Source of the DNA: Brevibacillus_H ginsengisoli
GTDB lineage: Bacteria; Bacillota; Bacilli; Brevibacillales; Brevibacillaceae
Assembly: GCF_050113715.1 (NCBI RefSeq)
Contig: NZ_JBNJQR010000002.1
Location: 310,001-374,000 of the forward strand
Reading direction: 5' to 3'
Length of the DNA: 64,000 nucleotides
Made by a program: the position numbers and the translations under genes. The notes below the pieces were generated by a model. It had not been told where the DNA came from. It made no database searches and saw only the letters and a program-made list of their open reading frames with translations. Below are positions 1 through 7,921 of the stretch, piece by piece. Each line of letters begins with the position of its first letter. Positions within the stretch are counted from its first letter, which is position 1.

Positions 1-1
1 T

Positions 2-271
2 CTGTTGCCTTTCATCGGTCTTTTTGTGACAAGTGGTTGGAACAGAGCGGTCTATCTGTTAATGTTTTTCTGTTGTCTTCTCTACTTTAGTTTGCATGAC
101 CGATTCTCTTTTCGTTCGGTGGTGTATTATTTACTCTTTCCGATCCTGGTTCCGCTATTCATTTATACACTGGGAAGAGCAGCCATTCTCATGTGGAAGA
201 GAGGAGGGATTATCTGGCGAGGAACCCTGTATCCGCTCGAAACCTTGAAAATGACAAAACCCCGCCTGTAA
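2..271 (+). CDS. Glycosyltransferase, C-terminal end (partial)
   Basis: The reading frame is open from the window edge, so only about the last 89 residues are seen. They contain two hydrophobic segments, then a basic tail with GGIIWRGTLYPLETLK. This kind of tail (GG..WRGT.YPL..L) is typical of the C-terminus of membrane-associated family 2 glycosyltransferases, including carotenoid-glycosyltransferase-like proteins. The catalytic domain lies outside the window, so substrate cannot be judged. The gene converges with the exonuclease gene, whose terminator overlaps its last codons. Confidence 0.6.
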   Translation: MLPFIGLFVTSGWNRAVYLLMFFCCLLYFSLHDRFSFRSVVYYLLFPILVPLFIYTLGRAAILMWKRGGIIWRGTLYPLETLKMTKPRL

Positions 272-281
272 GCAGGCAGGG
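255..281 (-). terminator. Terminator of the exonuclease gene
   Basis: On the minus strand CCCTGCCTG pairs with CAGGCGGGG over 9 bp around a CTTA loop and is followed by TTTT. It ends the minus-strand exonuclease transcript inside the tail of the converging glycosyltransferase gene. Confidence 0.6.
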
Positions 282-300
282 CAAATATAGTAGGTTAAAG

Positions 301-1179
301 TTATCCAACCCGTGTAATCAGTGAACGAGAGAATTCAAGTTCATTGAATTTAGAGTGAACGAGGTCAGTGTCATAATTCCAGTGGGCTTCCTCATGCGTA
401 AATTCCACAGGGACATCGCATAAAATCGTAGCCAATTTGCGACTCATGAAGATTTGTTCGCGATGATCCTCTAGCTTGGCTCGTGTCTTGGCAGTCAAAG
501 ACTCAAGATTTTCGTACAGGCCCTCTAAGGTGACGTGTTCACGAATTAGCTTATACGCTGTTTTTTCGCCAATGCCAGGACAACCCGGGATACAATCGGA
601 TGCGTCACCTTGTAGGGCTTTTACATCCACGACTTGTTCAGAAGTAATCCCGCGAAGCTCAAACAGACTCTGTGGGGTATAGTGTTCATGTTTCCCGCCG
701 TTTTTGAGGATTTTGACAGAGACGTAATCATTCACCAACTGCAGGCTGTCGTAATCGCCTGTGGCAATTACAGTGTGATGACCTTCGCCCGCAAGCTTCG
801 AGCTGACGGTTCCCAGAATATCGTCGCCCTCATAACCAGTCAGACCAAGATTGGGAACGGAAAAGGCTGAGACGACTTCCTTTACCAGATCAAATTGAGG
901 AATCAGTTCGGCTGGAGCCTCTACACGGTTTGATTTATAGCCTTCATACCATTGGGTGCGAAGTAAGGATTCTTTGCCGGCTACGTCCCAAGCGACTATG
1001 ACGTGAGTCGGACGAACAAGATCAACATAGTCGAGCATCATTTTAGTAAACCCTAAAACAGCGTTCGTATAAAGTCCGCTGGAGGTTTGACGGATAGAGC
1101 CTCCCCAAGCCGACGCGTAATAGGCGCGGAACAGAAAGCTCATGCCATCAATACATAAATATTTAAACGGTTGTTTCAT
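301..1179 (-). CDS. 5'-3' exonuclease (PolA N-domain-like, YpcP type)
   Basis: A 292-residue protein with the PIN-like/FEN fold of the DNA polymerase I 5'-nuclease domain, but with no polymerase domain. Visible motifs are the N-terminal CIDGMSFLFRAYYA, the acidic GYEGDDILGT, ATGDYDSLQLV, and the helix-hairpin-helix GDASDCIPGCPGIGEKTA. It probably removes RNA primers or flaps during replication and repair, as known for YpcP-type proteins. The start at 1179 is preferred over 1233 because GAGAGGTGG lies just upstream of that ATG, while upstream candidates have no ribosome binding site. Confidence 0.92.
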   Translation of the reverse strand: MKQPFKYLCIDGMSFLFRAYYASAWGGSIRQTSSGLYTNAVLGFTKMMLDYVDLVRPTHVIVAWDVAGKESLLRTQWYEGYKSNRVEAPAELIPQFDLVKEVVSAFSVPNLGLTGYEGDDILGTVSSKLAGEGHHTVIATGDYDSLQLVNDYVSVKILKNGGKHEHYTPQSLFELRGITSEQVVDVKALQGDASDCIPGCPGIGEKTAYKLIREHVTLEGLYENLESLTAKTRAKLEDHREQIFMSRKLATILCDVPVEFTHEEAHWNYDTDLVHSKFNELEFSRSLITRVG

Positions 1180-1263
1180 TTTTTCCACCTCTCTAGACAT
1201 GACCTGTCCATTATAACACAGAACAACATTCATTTCTTACATACGCGATAAAGGAGAATGATT

Positions 1264-1608
1264 ATGCAAATCATATACTGTCTTGTTCCAAAAACCTACT
1301 GGAGTACCTATGAAGGAAAAGAAAGCTACCTGCCAAGAGATTACGCGCAAGAAGGATTTATCCATGCGACGAAGGGAGACGACTTTTTGCGTAAAGTGGC
1401 GAATAGAGTCTACGCGGATTTTCACGATGAACTGTATGTCTTAGTGATCAACGAGGAGCGGATTCAATCTGAAGTGAAGTATGAGATGGCCAAGGACGGA
1501 AACTTGTATCCACACATTTATGGGGAACTCAATCAGGATGCCATTCAGGAGATTCGCACCATGATTCGCCAAGATGGAAACTGGCAGATTGGGGAAGTGA
1601 TCTCCTAA
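1264..1608 (+). CDS. DUF952 family protein
   Basis: A 114-residue protein matching the DUF952 pattern: IYCLVPKTYW near the start, EGFIHATKGDDFLRKVANR in the middle and YPHIYGELN near the end. The conserved His and Arg residues suggest a small enzymatic or ADP-ribosyl-binding fold, but its function is unknown. AAAGGAGA at 1250-1257 is 6 bases from the ATG at 1264 but only touches the in-frame ATG at 1258, so 1264 is chosen. It is divergent from the exonuclease gene and stands alone. Confidence 0.85.
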   Translation: MQIIYCLVPKTYWSTYEGKESYLPRDYAQEGFIHATKGDDFLRKVANRVYADFHDELYVLVINEERIQSEVKYEMAKDGNLYPHIYGELNQDAIQEIRTMIRQDGNWQIGEVIS

Positions 1609-1719
1609 GCTAACACACTAGTTCTTACAATATTTACACATGATCAGCCATGTATGGGTTTCGATTGAAGAGGGATGATAACAGCAACAAAGCAGTACAA
1701 CTACTCAACCTCTCATCGA

Positions 1720-1780
1720 CTCTCGGCCTCAACGGGAGACAAGCTCAAATAAGCTTGGCGGTTCAAGTCCGTACCGGGAG
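1720..1780 (+). other. tRNA-like fold upstream of the SASP gene
   Basis: A 61-nt stretch can fold like a reduced tRNA. CTCTCGG (1720-1726) pairs with CCGGGAG (1774-1780) as a 7-bp acceptor-like stem. CTC/GAG form a tiny D-arm-like hairpin, CAAGCT/AGCTTG (1740-1757) a central arm, and a T-arm-like hairpin carries the canonical loop TTCAAGT at 1762-1768. There is no variable region and no encoded CCA, and the central arm abuts the T stem. It is therefore not a normal tRNA; it could be a pseudo-tRNA, a regulatory 5'-UTR fold or chance. Confidence 0.4.
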
Positions 1781-1806
1781 AAAAAATGCTTAAGGAGGCA
1801 TAACAA

Positions 1807-2001
1807 ATGGCAAACAACTCAAGCAGCAACAACCTGTTAGTTCCTCAAGCAAACCAAGCCCTTGATCAATTGAAGTATGAGATTGCAGCCGAATTTGGTG
1901 TAAGTCTCGGCGCGGATACTACTTCTCGCCAAAACGGTTCTGTTGGTGGAGAGATCACGAAGCGTTTGGTTAGCTTCGCTGAGCAACAACTTTCTCGCTA
2001 A
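1807..2001 (+). CDS. Alpha/beta-type small acid-soluble spore protein
   Basis: A 64-residue SASP of the alpha/beta family. These proteins coat forespore DNA, switch it toward an A-like form and protect it from UV and hydrolysis. The family core is clear: ALDQLKYEIAAEFGV, then LGADTTSRQNGSVGGEITKR. The first of these contains the E-[IV]-A germination-protease site. A strong AAGGAGG lies 8 bases before the ATG. A forespore sigma-G promoter is expected, but only a weak candidate is visible around 1630-1655. A terminator follows. Confidence 0.97.
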   Translation: MANNSSSNNLLVPQANQALDQLKYEIAAEFGVSLGADTTSRQNGSVGGEITKRLVSFAEQQLSR

Positions 2002-2024
2002 CAACAACTTAATAACTGGATGCG

Positions 2025-2060
2025 GAAAGGGGTACCTTAGGGTACTCCTTTCTCTTTTTA
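2025..2060 (+). terminator. Terminator of the SASP gene
   Basis: AAAGGGGTACC pairs with GGTACTCCTTT around TTAG, followed by a T-rich tract. Confidence 0.8.
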
Positions 2061-2206
2061 TTGACCATTGTTTTTCCTAAGCCTAATTCAAGTAGTTTGG
2101 TGAAAACGCACAAGCGACACCTGCGGACTGTCATATGGTATTGTGTGAGCATCTAGGAGACCGGGGAAGGCGCTCTTAGAACTGATCCTGATAGGAGGAG
2201 GTAAGC

Positions 2207-2485
2207 ATGAAGAAGAAGGAAGTTAATAAGTTACTAAAAGAAAACCCTGAGTTTCATAATTGGATTAAAAAAGACTCAGCAAAAATGTCAAATATCCGAA
2301 AAAATCCTCACGAAGCGACGAACTTGTTCGCCAAGTGGAGGTCTGAAACTCAAAAACGACCGTCCATGCTTGATTTTCACTCTTTGTCAGAAAAAAGCAG
2401 AAGAGCTTCACAAATATTAGGAAATGTCCAGAATGTGATGGAAATGCTTGCCGAATTTTCAAAAAATGAAGGCAATCGACTTTAG
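2207..2485 (+). CDS. Small hypothetical protein, 92 residues
   Basis: A soluble, charged 92-residue protein with a very strong ribosome binding site (AGGAGGAGG). It has a Lys-rich start, a central KNPHEATNLFAKWR segment, and a C-terminal helix with regularly spaced hydrophobics. I do not recognise a characterised family. Length and layout recall small Bacillales spore-coat-type proteins such as the YlbD/YlbE group (weak resemblance only). About 55 bases upstream CATATGGTA matches the CATANNNTA -10 element of sigma-K promoters, without a convincing -35, so late mother-cell expression is a guess. Confidence 0.7.
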   Translation: MKKKEVNKLLKENPEFHNWIKKDSAKMSNIRKNPHEATNLFAKWRSETQKRPSMLDFHSLSEKSRRASQILGNVQNVMEMLAEFSKNEGNRL

Positions 2486-2596
2486 GAAAAAAGGAACTTG
2501 CCTTTTTTCCTTTTTCACGTTACTTTAGCTTTCAGCAAAAAGCTTGTCTCCCCTTATCTTTTCTTTGGTATACTGGAAAAAAGGGGGAAATCTACC

Positions 2597-3490
2597 ATGT
2601 CACCTCTGAAATGGTTAATCGCTACAAGTTTTCTCGTGGTGGGATTGTTTCTATTTCCATTTCACGTGAATGCGCCAATTCCGGCCAATGAACCAGAGGC
2701 ATCCAAACCTTCTCAACAAACATCAGATCCCGCTCCTTTACTGTACACGAAACCGGATGTGCTATATCCAGGGGACGTTTTATTCGTTGAGAGTCCATGG
2801 ATGGATACGATAAGGCTATGGAATCGTACCTATTCCCTCAAACCAAGTGGTGACAAATATGTCCTATTTATTCCGATCCCCATCGATATGAAGGCTGGAA
2901 CCTATCCGCTTCAATCGAAGGAACATCAACTATTGGGCCATGTACAAATTAATGCCAAAACCTTCCCGTTTGATTCCATTACTGTTAGCAAACAAATGGA
3001 AAGCATGAAGACCAACACCAAACGAATTCAATCAGACCAGTTGAAAATAAATCAGGCAAGATCTCAATCATCCTCGACACCATATTTTACGGGAAAGTTC
3101 AAGTTGCCGGTTGAAGGGAAATTAACCACACCATACGGGTATAGACGTATCGTTAATAACAAGCCGGACAATCCACATTTAGCGATTGATTTGGCAAACA
3201 AAACTGGAACTCCCATTGTCGCTGCCGAAAGCGGCAAAGTGGTTTTGGCTGACGAAATGTACTTGAATGGTAATATAATTATAATTGATCACGGGTTGAA
3301 TTTATTTGCGACCTATTCACATCTTTCCGAGATCGATGTCAAACCGGGAGAGATCGTGCACAAAGGTCAAGTTATCGGTAAAATTGGTACAACCGGGTTT
3401 TCAACTGGACCTCATTTACATTATGCCATGTTGATTGGAAATACATTTGTGAATCCGAACGTGTTTTTTGATACAGTATTTATTCCGTAG
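2597..3490 (+). CDS. Secreted M23 family metallopeptidase
   Basis: A 297-residue exported protein. Residues 1-25 form a signal peptide or membrane anchor. A Pro/Ser-rich linker and a beta-rich middle domain follow, and the last about 110 residues are a LytM/M23 domain. The zinc ligands are visible in HLAIDLA (HxxxD) and in GPHLHYAM (HxH), with the usual GTTGFSTGPHLHY context. It should cleave peptidoglycan cross-links or stem peptides outside the membrane. AAGGGGGAAA precedes the ATG at 2597; the in-frame ATG at 2498 lacks an RBS and would hide the signal peptide. Confidence 0.9.
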   Translation: MSPLKWLIATSFLVVGLFLFPFHVNAPIPANEPEASKPSQQTSDPAPLLYTKPDVLYPGDVLFVESPWMDTIRLWNRTYSLKPSGDKYVLFIPIPIDMKAGTYPLQSKEHQLLGHVQINAKTFPFDSITVSKQMESMKTNTKRIQSDQLKINQARSQSSSTPYFTGKFKLPVEGKLTTPYGYRRIVNNKPDNPHLAIDLANKTGTPIVAAESGKVVLADEMYLNGNIIIIDHGLNLFATYSHLSEIDVKPGEIVHKGQVIGKIGTTGFSTGPHLHYAMLIGNTFVNPNVFFDTVFIP

Positions 3491-3632
3491 TCAATACATA
3501 TTGTCAATAAGTCAGACATATGTTTGCAGGAATTTGTATAAAACATGTTGAATGATAAACTGTTAAATCATTCCTAACCTCTTTAAGAGATTCTGTACTT
3601 TCCGATTCAAATAAATGGAGGGTATTTCTGCT

Positions 3633-4445
3633 ATGAACACCATGATTCCGAAAAAAGTATTAAATTCGTTAGTAAGCTTCTTAGCCCCTTATGAACAAGC
3701 GGTAGATGAACTTAAATTAAAGCTTAAAGGTATCAAATATGGATTTCAAAAAATGGGTCGCTACTCCCCGATTGAGTTTGTCGTCGGTCGAATCAAGAAA
3801 ACAGACAGCCTGATGAAGAAAGCACGAGATAAAGGCGTGGATTTCACACTCGACACCTGGCAGGAGGACTTAGCTCGAGAAATCACCGACATTGCCGGAT
3901 TGCGTGTGGTTTGCCGTTATATCGATGACGTTCTGGAAGTAAAACAGCTCATTTCGGAACGAGAAGATGTGGAGATCCTCGATGTAAAAGATTACATTAC
4001 CATCCCGAAAAATTCGGGCTATCGAAGCATTCACATGATTTGCGCCTACACCGTTTATCTTGGTGGCTTTAAAAAGAAAATTATCTGTGAAATTCAAATT
4101 CGTACGTTGGGAATGAACTTTTGGGCGACCAATGAACACGAATTGCGTTATAAATATGCGGGGAACATCCCAGAAAACGTGTTGCAGCAATTGAATGAAG
4201 CGTCAACTATTACGCATCAATTAGATGAATTGATGAATAACCTGCGTCAGGAAATTCTGACCCCATCACCGGTGGATACAACGTTAGAGGATAAGTTGGA
4301 AGAAGTCTTCTCCTTATATGTGCGACAAGACCTCGAGTCAGCTGCCGCGCTATACAAGGAACATCTTAGCCAATACGAAGGAGCGTTCCAGGATAACCCC
4401 AAATTCCAGATGATTCACGAACTATTGGGTAAAAGACTTCGTTAA
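3633..4445 (+). CDS. Small alarmone synthetase (GTP pyrophosphokinase, RelQ/YjbM-like)
   Basis: A 270-residue single-domain RelA/SpoT synthetase that would make (p)ppGpp from ATP and GTP/GDP. Motifs include RIKKTDSLMKKA, the acidic DIAGLRVVCRYIDDV, SGYRSIHMI and EIQIRTLGMNFWATNEHEL, which closely match the RelQ/YjbM consensus. No HD hydrolase, TGS or ACT domain is present. It is about 60 residues longer than B. subtilis YjbM, with the excess in a C-terminal helical tail. GGAGGG before 3633 supports that start; the upstream ATG at 3615 overlaps the Shine-Dalgarno. Confidence 0.93.
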   Translation: MNTMIPKKVLNSLVSFLAPYEQAVDELKLKLKGIKYGFQKMGRYSPIEFVVGRIKKTDSLMKKARDKGVDFTLDTWQEDLAREITDIAGLRVVCRYIDDVLEVKQLISEREDVEILDVKDYITIPKNSGYRSIHMICAYTVYLGGFKKKIICEIQIRTLGMNFWATNEHELRYKYAGNIPENVLQQLNEASTITHQLDELMNNLRQEILTPSPVDTTLEDKLEEVFSLYVRQDLESAAALYKEHLSQYEGAFQDNPKFQMIHELLGKRLR

Positions 4446-4462
4446 CTCCAGATCAAGAGAAT

Positions 4463-4500
4463 AAGCCTCTCCATTACCGACAGAAGAGGCTCCTCTTTTT
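4463..4500 (+). terminator. Terminator of the alarmone synthetase gene
   Basis: GCCTCT pairs with AGAGGC across a 13-base loop, followed by CTCTTTTT. Confidence 0.65.
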
Positions 4501-4636
4501 GGGGGACAAGCCTAATTCCAATCCACTTCCACTTATTTCCTATCATTTATAACTTGTCCAAGGATATGTGAAATTGGTAAAGTGTTAATTGTATTTGTAT
4601 CCAAATGAATACTCGACTGCTGAAAGGATTCTACTG

Positions 4637-5902
4637 ATGAGATACTTACTTATTTGCTTCCTTGTGCTCTCTAGCCTGTTGCTTCCTTTTTCCAGCCAAC
4701 CAGTTGAGGCTGCGAATCAAACTTTATCAGCTGACATGATCAATGCCGAGTCAGCCGTTCTAATTGACGCAACCACTGGCACCGTGTTGTTTGAAAAAAA
4801 TCCCGATATGAGACAATTCCCTGCCAGCACAACCAAAATCGCGACGGGAATTTATACGATTGAGTATGGACATTTAGACGATCTTGTTACTGTTTCCCAT
4901 AAAGCGCGGACAGTAGAAGGAACACGTGTCTACCTAGGAGAAGGAGAACAGGTACAACTTCACAAACTTCTTTACGGCTTATTGATGAACTCTGGGAACG
5001 ATGCTGCCATTGCGATAGCCGAGCACATGGCGGGAAGTACAGATGAATTTGCCAACCGAGTCAACCAATTCTTGAAGGATCGACTCAATCTCAAGAACAC
5101 GCATTTCACCAATCCACACGGCCTTCATGATCCGAATCACTATACCACCGCTTCAGACATGGCCAAAATTGCGCAATATGCGATGTTTAATCCTGTTTTC
5201 CGCGAAATCGTGGCAACGAAGAAACTGCCATGGGACGGAAAAGAGTGGAAAACCGTCTTGGTCAACCACAATCAGATGTTGTGGAGCTATGAAGGGACTA
5301 CAGGAATCAAGAATGGATTTACGGATCAGGCGAAGCATGCCCTTGTAGAGTCCGCCAAAAGAGGCAATTCAGAGTTTATTGCTGTGGTCATGAAGGGTGA
5401 TTCTAGAAACTTGAACTATCGGGATGTCACCAAAATGCTGGATTATGCGTTTGCCAATTATGAAACAGTTCAAGTTGCCAAAGCGGGTGACAAGTTTAAA
5501 CCAACCGTGCAAGAAACCACCTCCAATCAAACGCCGCGTGTAGATTATTACTTTACGGATAAACCATTGTACGTGACTGTTCATAAAGGAAGTCAAATGA
5601 TTAAGGAAGTGTCCGCCAATGGACATTTAACTGTTCTTGAGGACTCAGGTTCCAACAGCTCGCAGGTCTTTTCATTGAAGCCGAAGGAATTACCACAGGT
5701 GGCCTCTGCTCACTTTGAGAATTTACTGGGAAAAGCGACTGAAGATTCCATTCCGCGTTACGCGATTCTTGCGACCTGGTTTATCGTCAATCTGCTAATG
5801 CTCTACTATGTCATTACGAGAAGAGGCAGAAATTCGATTGATCAACGACGAAATATCAAACGCTATGACTCATCAGAAACACCAGATGCAGACTATCAGT
5901 AA
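4637..5902 (+). CDS. D-alanyl-D-alanine carboxypeptidase, DacF/PBP5 family
   Basis: A 421-residue penicillin-binding protein that trims the terminal D-Ala of peptidoglycan stem peptides outside the membrane. A signal peptide (about residues 1-26, ending PVEAA) is followed by the transpeptidase fold with STTK (catalytic Ser64, Lys67) and SGN (119-121). The third motif reads KNG (225-227) instead of the usual KTG; KNG variants are known in some carboxypeptidases. A membrane anchor near the C-terminus and a basic tail place it on the membrane. Start 4637 has GAAAGGA 9 bases upstream and restores a clean signal peptide. Confidence 0.94.
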   Translation: MRYLLICFLVLSSLLLPFSSQPVEAANQTLSADMINAESAVLIDATTGTVLFEKNPDMRQFPASTTKIATGIYTIEYGHLDDLVTVSHKARTVEGTRVYLGEGEQVQLHKLLYGLLMNSGNDAAIAIAEHMAGSTDEFANRVNQFLKDRLNLKNTHFTNPHGLHDPNHYTTASDMAKIAQYAMFNPVFREIVATKKLPWDGKEWKTVLVNHNQMLWSYEGTTGIKNGFTDQAKHALVESAKRGNSEFIAVVMKGDSRNLNYRDVTKMLDYAFANYETVQVAKAGDKFKPTVQETTSNQTPRVDYYFTDKPLYVTVHKGSQMIKEVSANGHLTVLEDSGSNSSQVFSLKPKELPQVASAHFENLLGKATEDSIPRYAILATWFIVNLLMLYYVITRRGRNSIDQRRNIKRYDSSETPDADYQ

Positions 5903-5919
5903 CGATAGTCTGTTTTTTT
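5889..5919 (+). terminator. Terminator overlapping the dacF-like stop
   Basis: AGACTATC pairs with GATAGTCT around a loop containing the stop codon, followed by seven T. Confidence 0.8.
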
Positions 5920-6001
5920 GCGTCTAATGGCAATTCCTGAATGGAAATCAGTCGGATAAGAGAAACTGGTGAGAGGATGTTTCAATGAAGGAGGATTAGC
6001 A

Positions 6002-7090
6002 TTGAGTATTGATATCGTCTGCACGATTGGTCCAGCCAGTCAAGACATAGAAAAGCTTCGTGAATTAATCTCCCGCGGGATGACCGTCGCGAGAATTAAT
6101 TTATCACATGGAGATCAGAAGACGCATCGAGAAGTGATCCAAACCTTACGTCGATTAGCTCAAGAAACTAATAAGAAGGTGAGAATTCTCGGCGATCTGC
6201 AAGGCCCCAAGATTAGGCTAGGGACAATCAACGGGAATCAGGCGGAGTTAAAAGAAGGGCAAACCTTCAGACTCTATACCACACAAGTTGAGGGAAACGC
6301 CACGCAGGCGAGCATCGATTACGCAGGTGTAACCCAGGACGCCAAACCAGGCTTGCGTGTCCTTATCAATGACGGAGAGATTCAATTGAGGGTGTTGAAC
6401 GTTTTACCTGATCATTTAGAAACAGAGGTATTGGTTGGAGGAGTAATCTCCAATCACAAAGGAGTGAATCTCCCGGGGCTAATCATCCGACTTCCTGCGC
6501 TTACAGAAAAAGATAAACAGGACTTGCGCTTTCTGTTACTGGAAAAGGTAGAAATGATCGCTTGTTCGTTTATCCGTACACCCGAACATTTGGATGAAAT
6601 CCGTTCATTTGCTGGGCTTTCCCAAGGACATCCTCCACAGATCATCGCCAAGATTGAGACAATGGAGGGTATCCGTAATTTCTCGTCGATCTTGCCCAAA
6701 GCAGACGGCGTAATGGTGGCACGAGGTGATTTAGGGGTTGAGCTTCCGTTTCCGTGGATCCCGTTATTACAAAAAGCGATGATCTCCGAGTGCAACAAAA
6801 CCAACACCTTCGTGATAACGGCAACACAAATGCTGCAATCCATGGTCGAGCATCCTGTGCCGACGAGAGCGGAGGTTACGGATATTTTTCAATCGGTCTT
6901 GGATGGTACCAATGCGGTCATGCTTTCGGCTGAGAGCGCTGCCGGACATTACCCCGTTGAGAGTGTCGAGGTATTGAAGTCTGTCGCCCGCTTTGCACAG
7001 CGAGTTTGCACCAAGCAACCATTTGATCTGGGAGATATGCTGGATTTGCTCTCTGAAGATTTCCCGATGGTGGTGACTTCCTATCAATAG
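6002..7090 (+). CDS. Pyruvate kinase paralogue lacking the C-terminal domain
   Basis: A 362-residue pyruvate kinase: transfer of phosphate from phosphoenolpyruvate to ADP. The TIM barrel and B domain are present, with CTIGPAS, RINLSHG, KGVNLPG, AKIETMEG, ARGDLGVELP, TATQML and the GTNAVMLSAESAAGHYPVE loop. The protein stops soon after the barrel and lacks the allosteric C-terminal domain that brings normal enzymes to about 470-585 residues, so it is likely a second, non-allosteric form. Translation most likely starts at TTG 6002, 5 bases after AAGGAGGA; the ATG at 5969 has no RBS. Confidence 0.88.
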   Translation: MSIDIVCTIGPASQDIEKLRELISRGMTVARINLSHGDQKTHREVIQTLRRLAQETNKKVRILGDLQGPKIRLGTINGNQAELKEGQTFRLYTTQVEGNATQASIDYAGVTQDAKPGLRVLINDGEIQLRVLNVLPDHLETEVLVGGVISNHKGVNLPGLIIRLPALTEKDKQDLRFLLLEKVEMIACSFIRTPEHLDEIRSFAGLSQGHPPQIIAKIETMEGIRNFSSILPKADGVMVARGDLGVELPFPWIPLLQKAMISECNKTNTFVITATQMLQSMVEHPVPTRAEVTDIFQSVLDGTNAVMLSAESAAGHYPVESVEVLKSVARFAQRVCTKQPFDLGDMLDLLSEDFPMVVTSYQ

Positions 7091-7232
7091 CGCAATTGAA
7101 TTCTGTTGAGGTTTTCTGTTTTTTGTATAATTATACATCGTAGTTTCGGTCTCATTTTCAACAGCGCGCCCAAATTAGACGATGAATATTTATGCACTAA
7201 CCTATCAAGAGAGAAATGTGGTTAATTGAAAT

Positions 7233-7275
7233 AGGCAGTTTGAAACTTATGTTAAGTTTTGGACTGCTTTTTTGG
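7233..7275 (+). terminator. Terminator-like hairpin
   Basis: GGCAGTTTGAAACTT pairs with AAGTTTTGGACTGCT (15 bp with G-T pairs), then six T. It lies between the pyruvate kinase and the MarR gene and probably ends read-through from upstream. Confidence 0.7.
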
Positions 7276-7359
7276 TGGTTTGACTTCTTACGTGTTATAC
7301 TTAAATAGGTTAAATAATAAGTGGTTTAATATATTCACAATAAAGTGTGGGGCGATCCT

Positions 7360-7818
7360 ATGAAGAATCCGATCGACAACCAGAATCAGACAGAACTGGA
7401 GGGCCAAATTAAACGGTTCGAAACTGGTTTCATGACTACTTTTCGTAAAATTGGACCTGAACTTACCGAAAAAGCAGACACCAAATTAACCGGACAGCAG
7501 TTTTTTGTCCTTTACTTTCTGTTTAACAAGGGAGTTTGCAAGGTAACGGATCTGGCGGAAAAAATGAAGGTGAAGCCTAGCGCATCTACCGTAATGATTG
7601 ACCGACTCGTCAAGAACGACTATGTTCACCGTCGTCATGATGATAAAGACCGTCGAGTGGTGCTCATTTCGTTGACGCAGAAAGGTGAACAGGCACTCCA
7701 AGAAATGCTTGTGTTGCGAAGACAGGTAATTGGACGCTATCTTTCCGAGATTGATCCTATGAAATTGGATATTTTTCTTGATGTCCTCGAACAAATTGCC
7801 GCCAAAAAATTGGAGTAG
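7360..7818 (+). CDS. MarR family transcriptional regulator
   Basis: A 152-residue winged-helix regulator. The recognition region KVTDLAEKMKVKPSASTVMIDRL is followed by the wing DDKDRRVVLISLT, both typical of MarR proteins, with dimerisation helices at both ends. The upstream region carries a TTAAA...TTTAA inverted repeat (about 7310-7332) near the presumed promoter, consistent with autorepression. No cotranscribed target is present, so the ligand is unknown. ATG 7360 is used; an in-frame GTG at 7345 is an alternative. Confidence 0.9.
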   Translation: MKNPIDNQNQTELEGQIKRFETGFMTTFRKIGPELTEKADTKLTGQQFFVLYFLFNKGVCKVTDLAEKMKVKPSASTVMIDRLVKNDYVHRRHDDKDRRVVLISLTQKGEQALQEMLVLRRQVIGRYLSEIDPMKLDIFLDVLEQIAAKKLE

Positions 7819-7824
7819 TGGAAG

Positions 7825-7867
7825 TAAAAAAAACAAACCTGAGGATGACGTCAGGTTTGTTTTTTTA
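7825..7867. terminator. Bidirectional terminator between marR and gerAC
   Basis: AACAAACCTGA pairs with TCAGGTTTGTT, flanked by an A tract and a T tract, so it can work on both converging transcripts. A near-copy of the stem occurs at 11956-11999. Confidence 0.9.
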
Positions 7868-7921
7868 CGACACTGCTGTCGCCAAAGGCTCGGCAATCGC
7901 CGAGTTTTCTAACGAGAAGTA

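Noticed and set aside
1720..1780. A functional tRNA gene
   Set aside because: Tiny D-arm, no variable region, no CCA and no proper 7-base anticodon loop; kept only as a tRNA-like fold.
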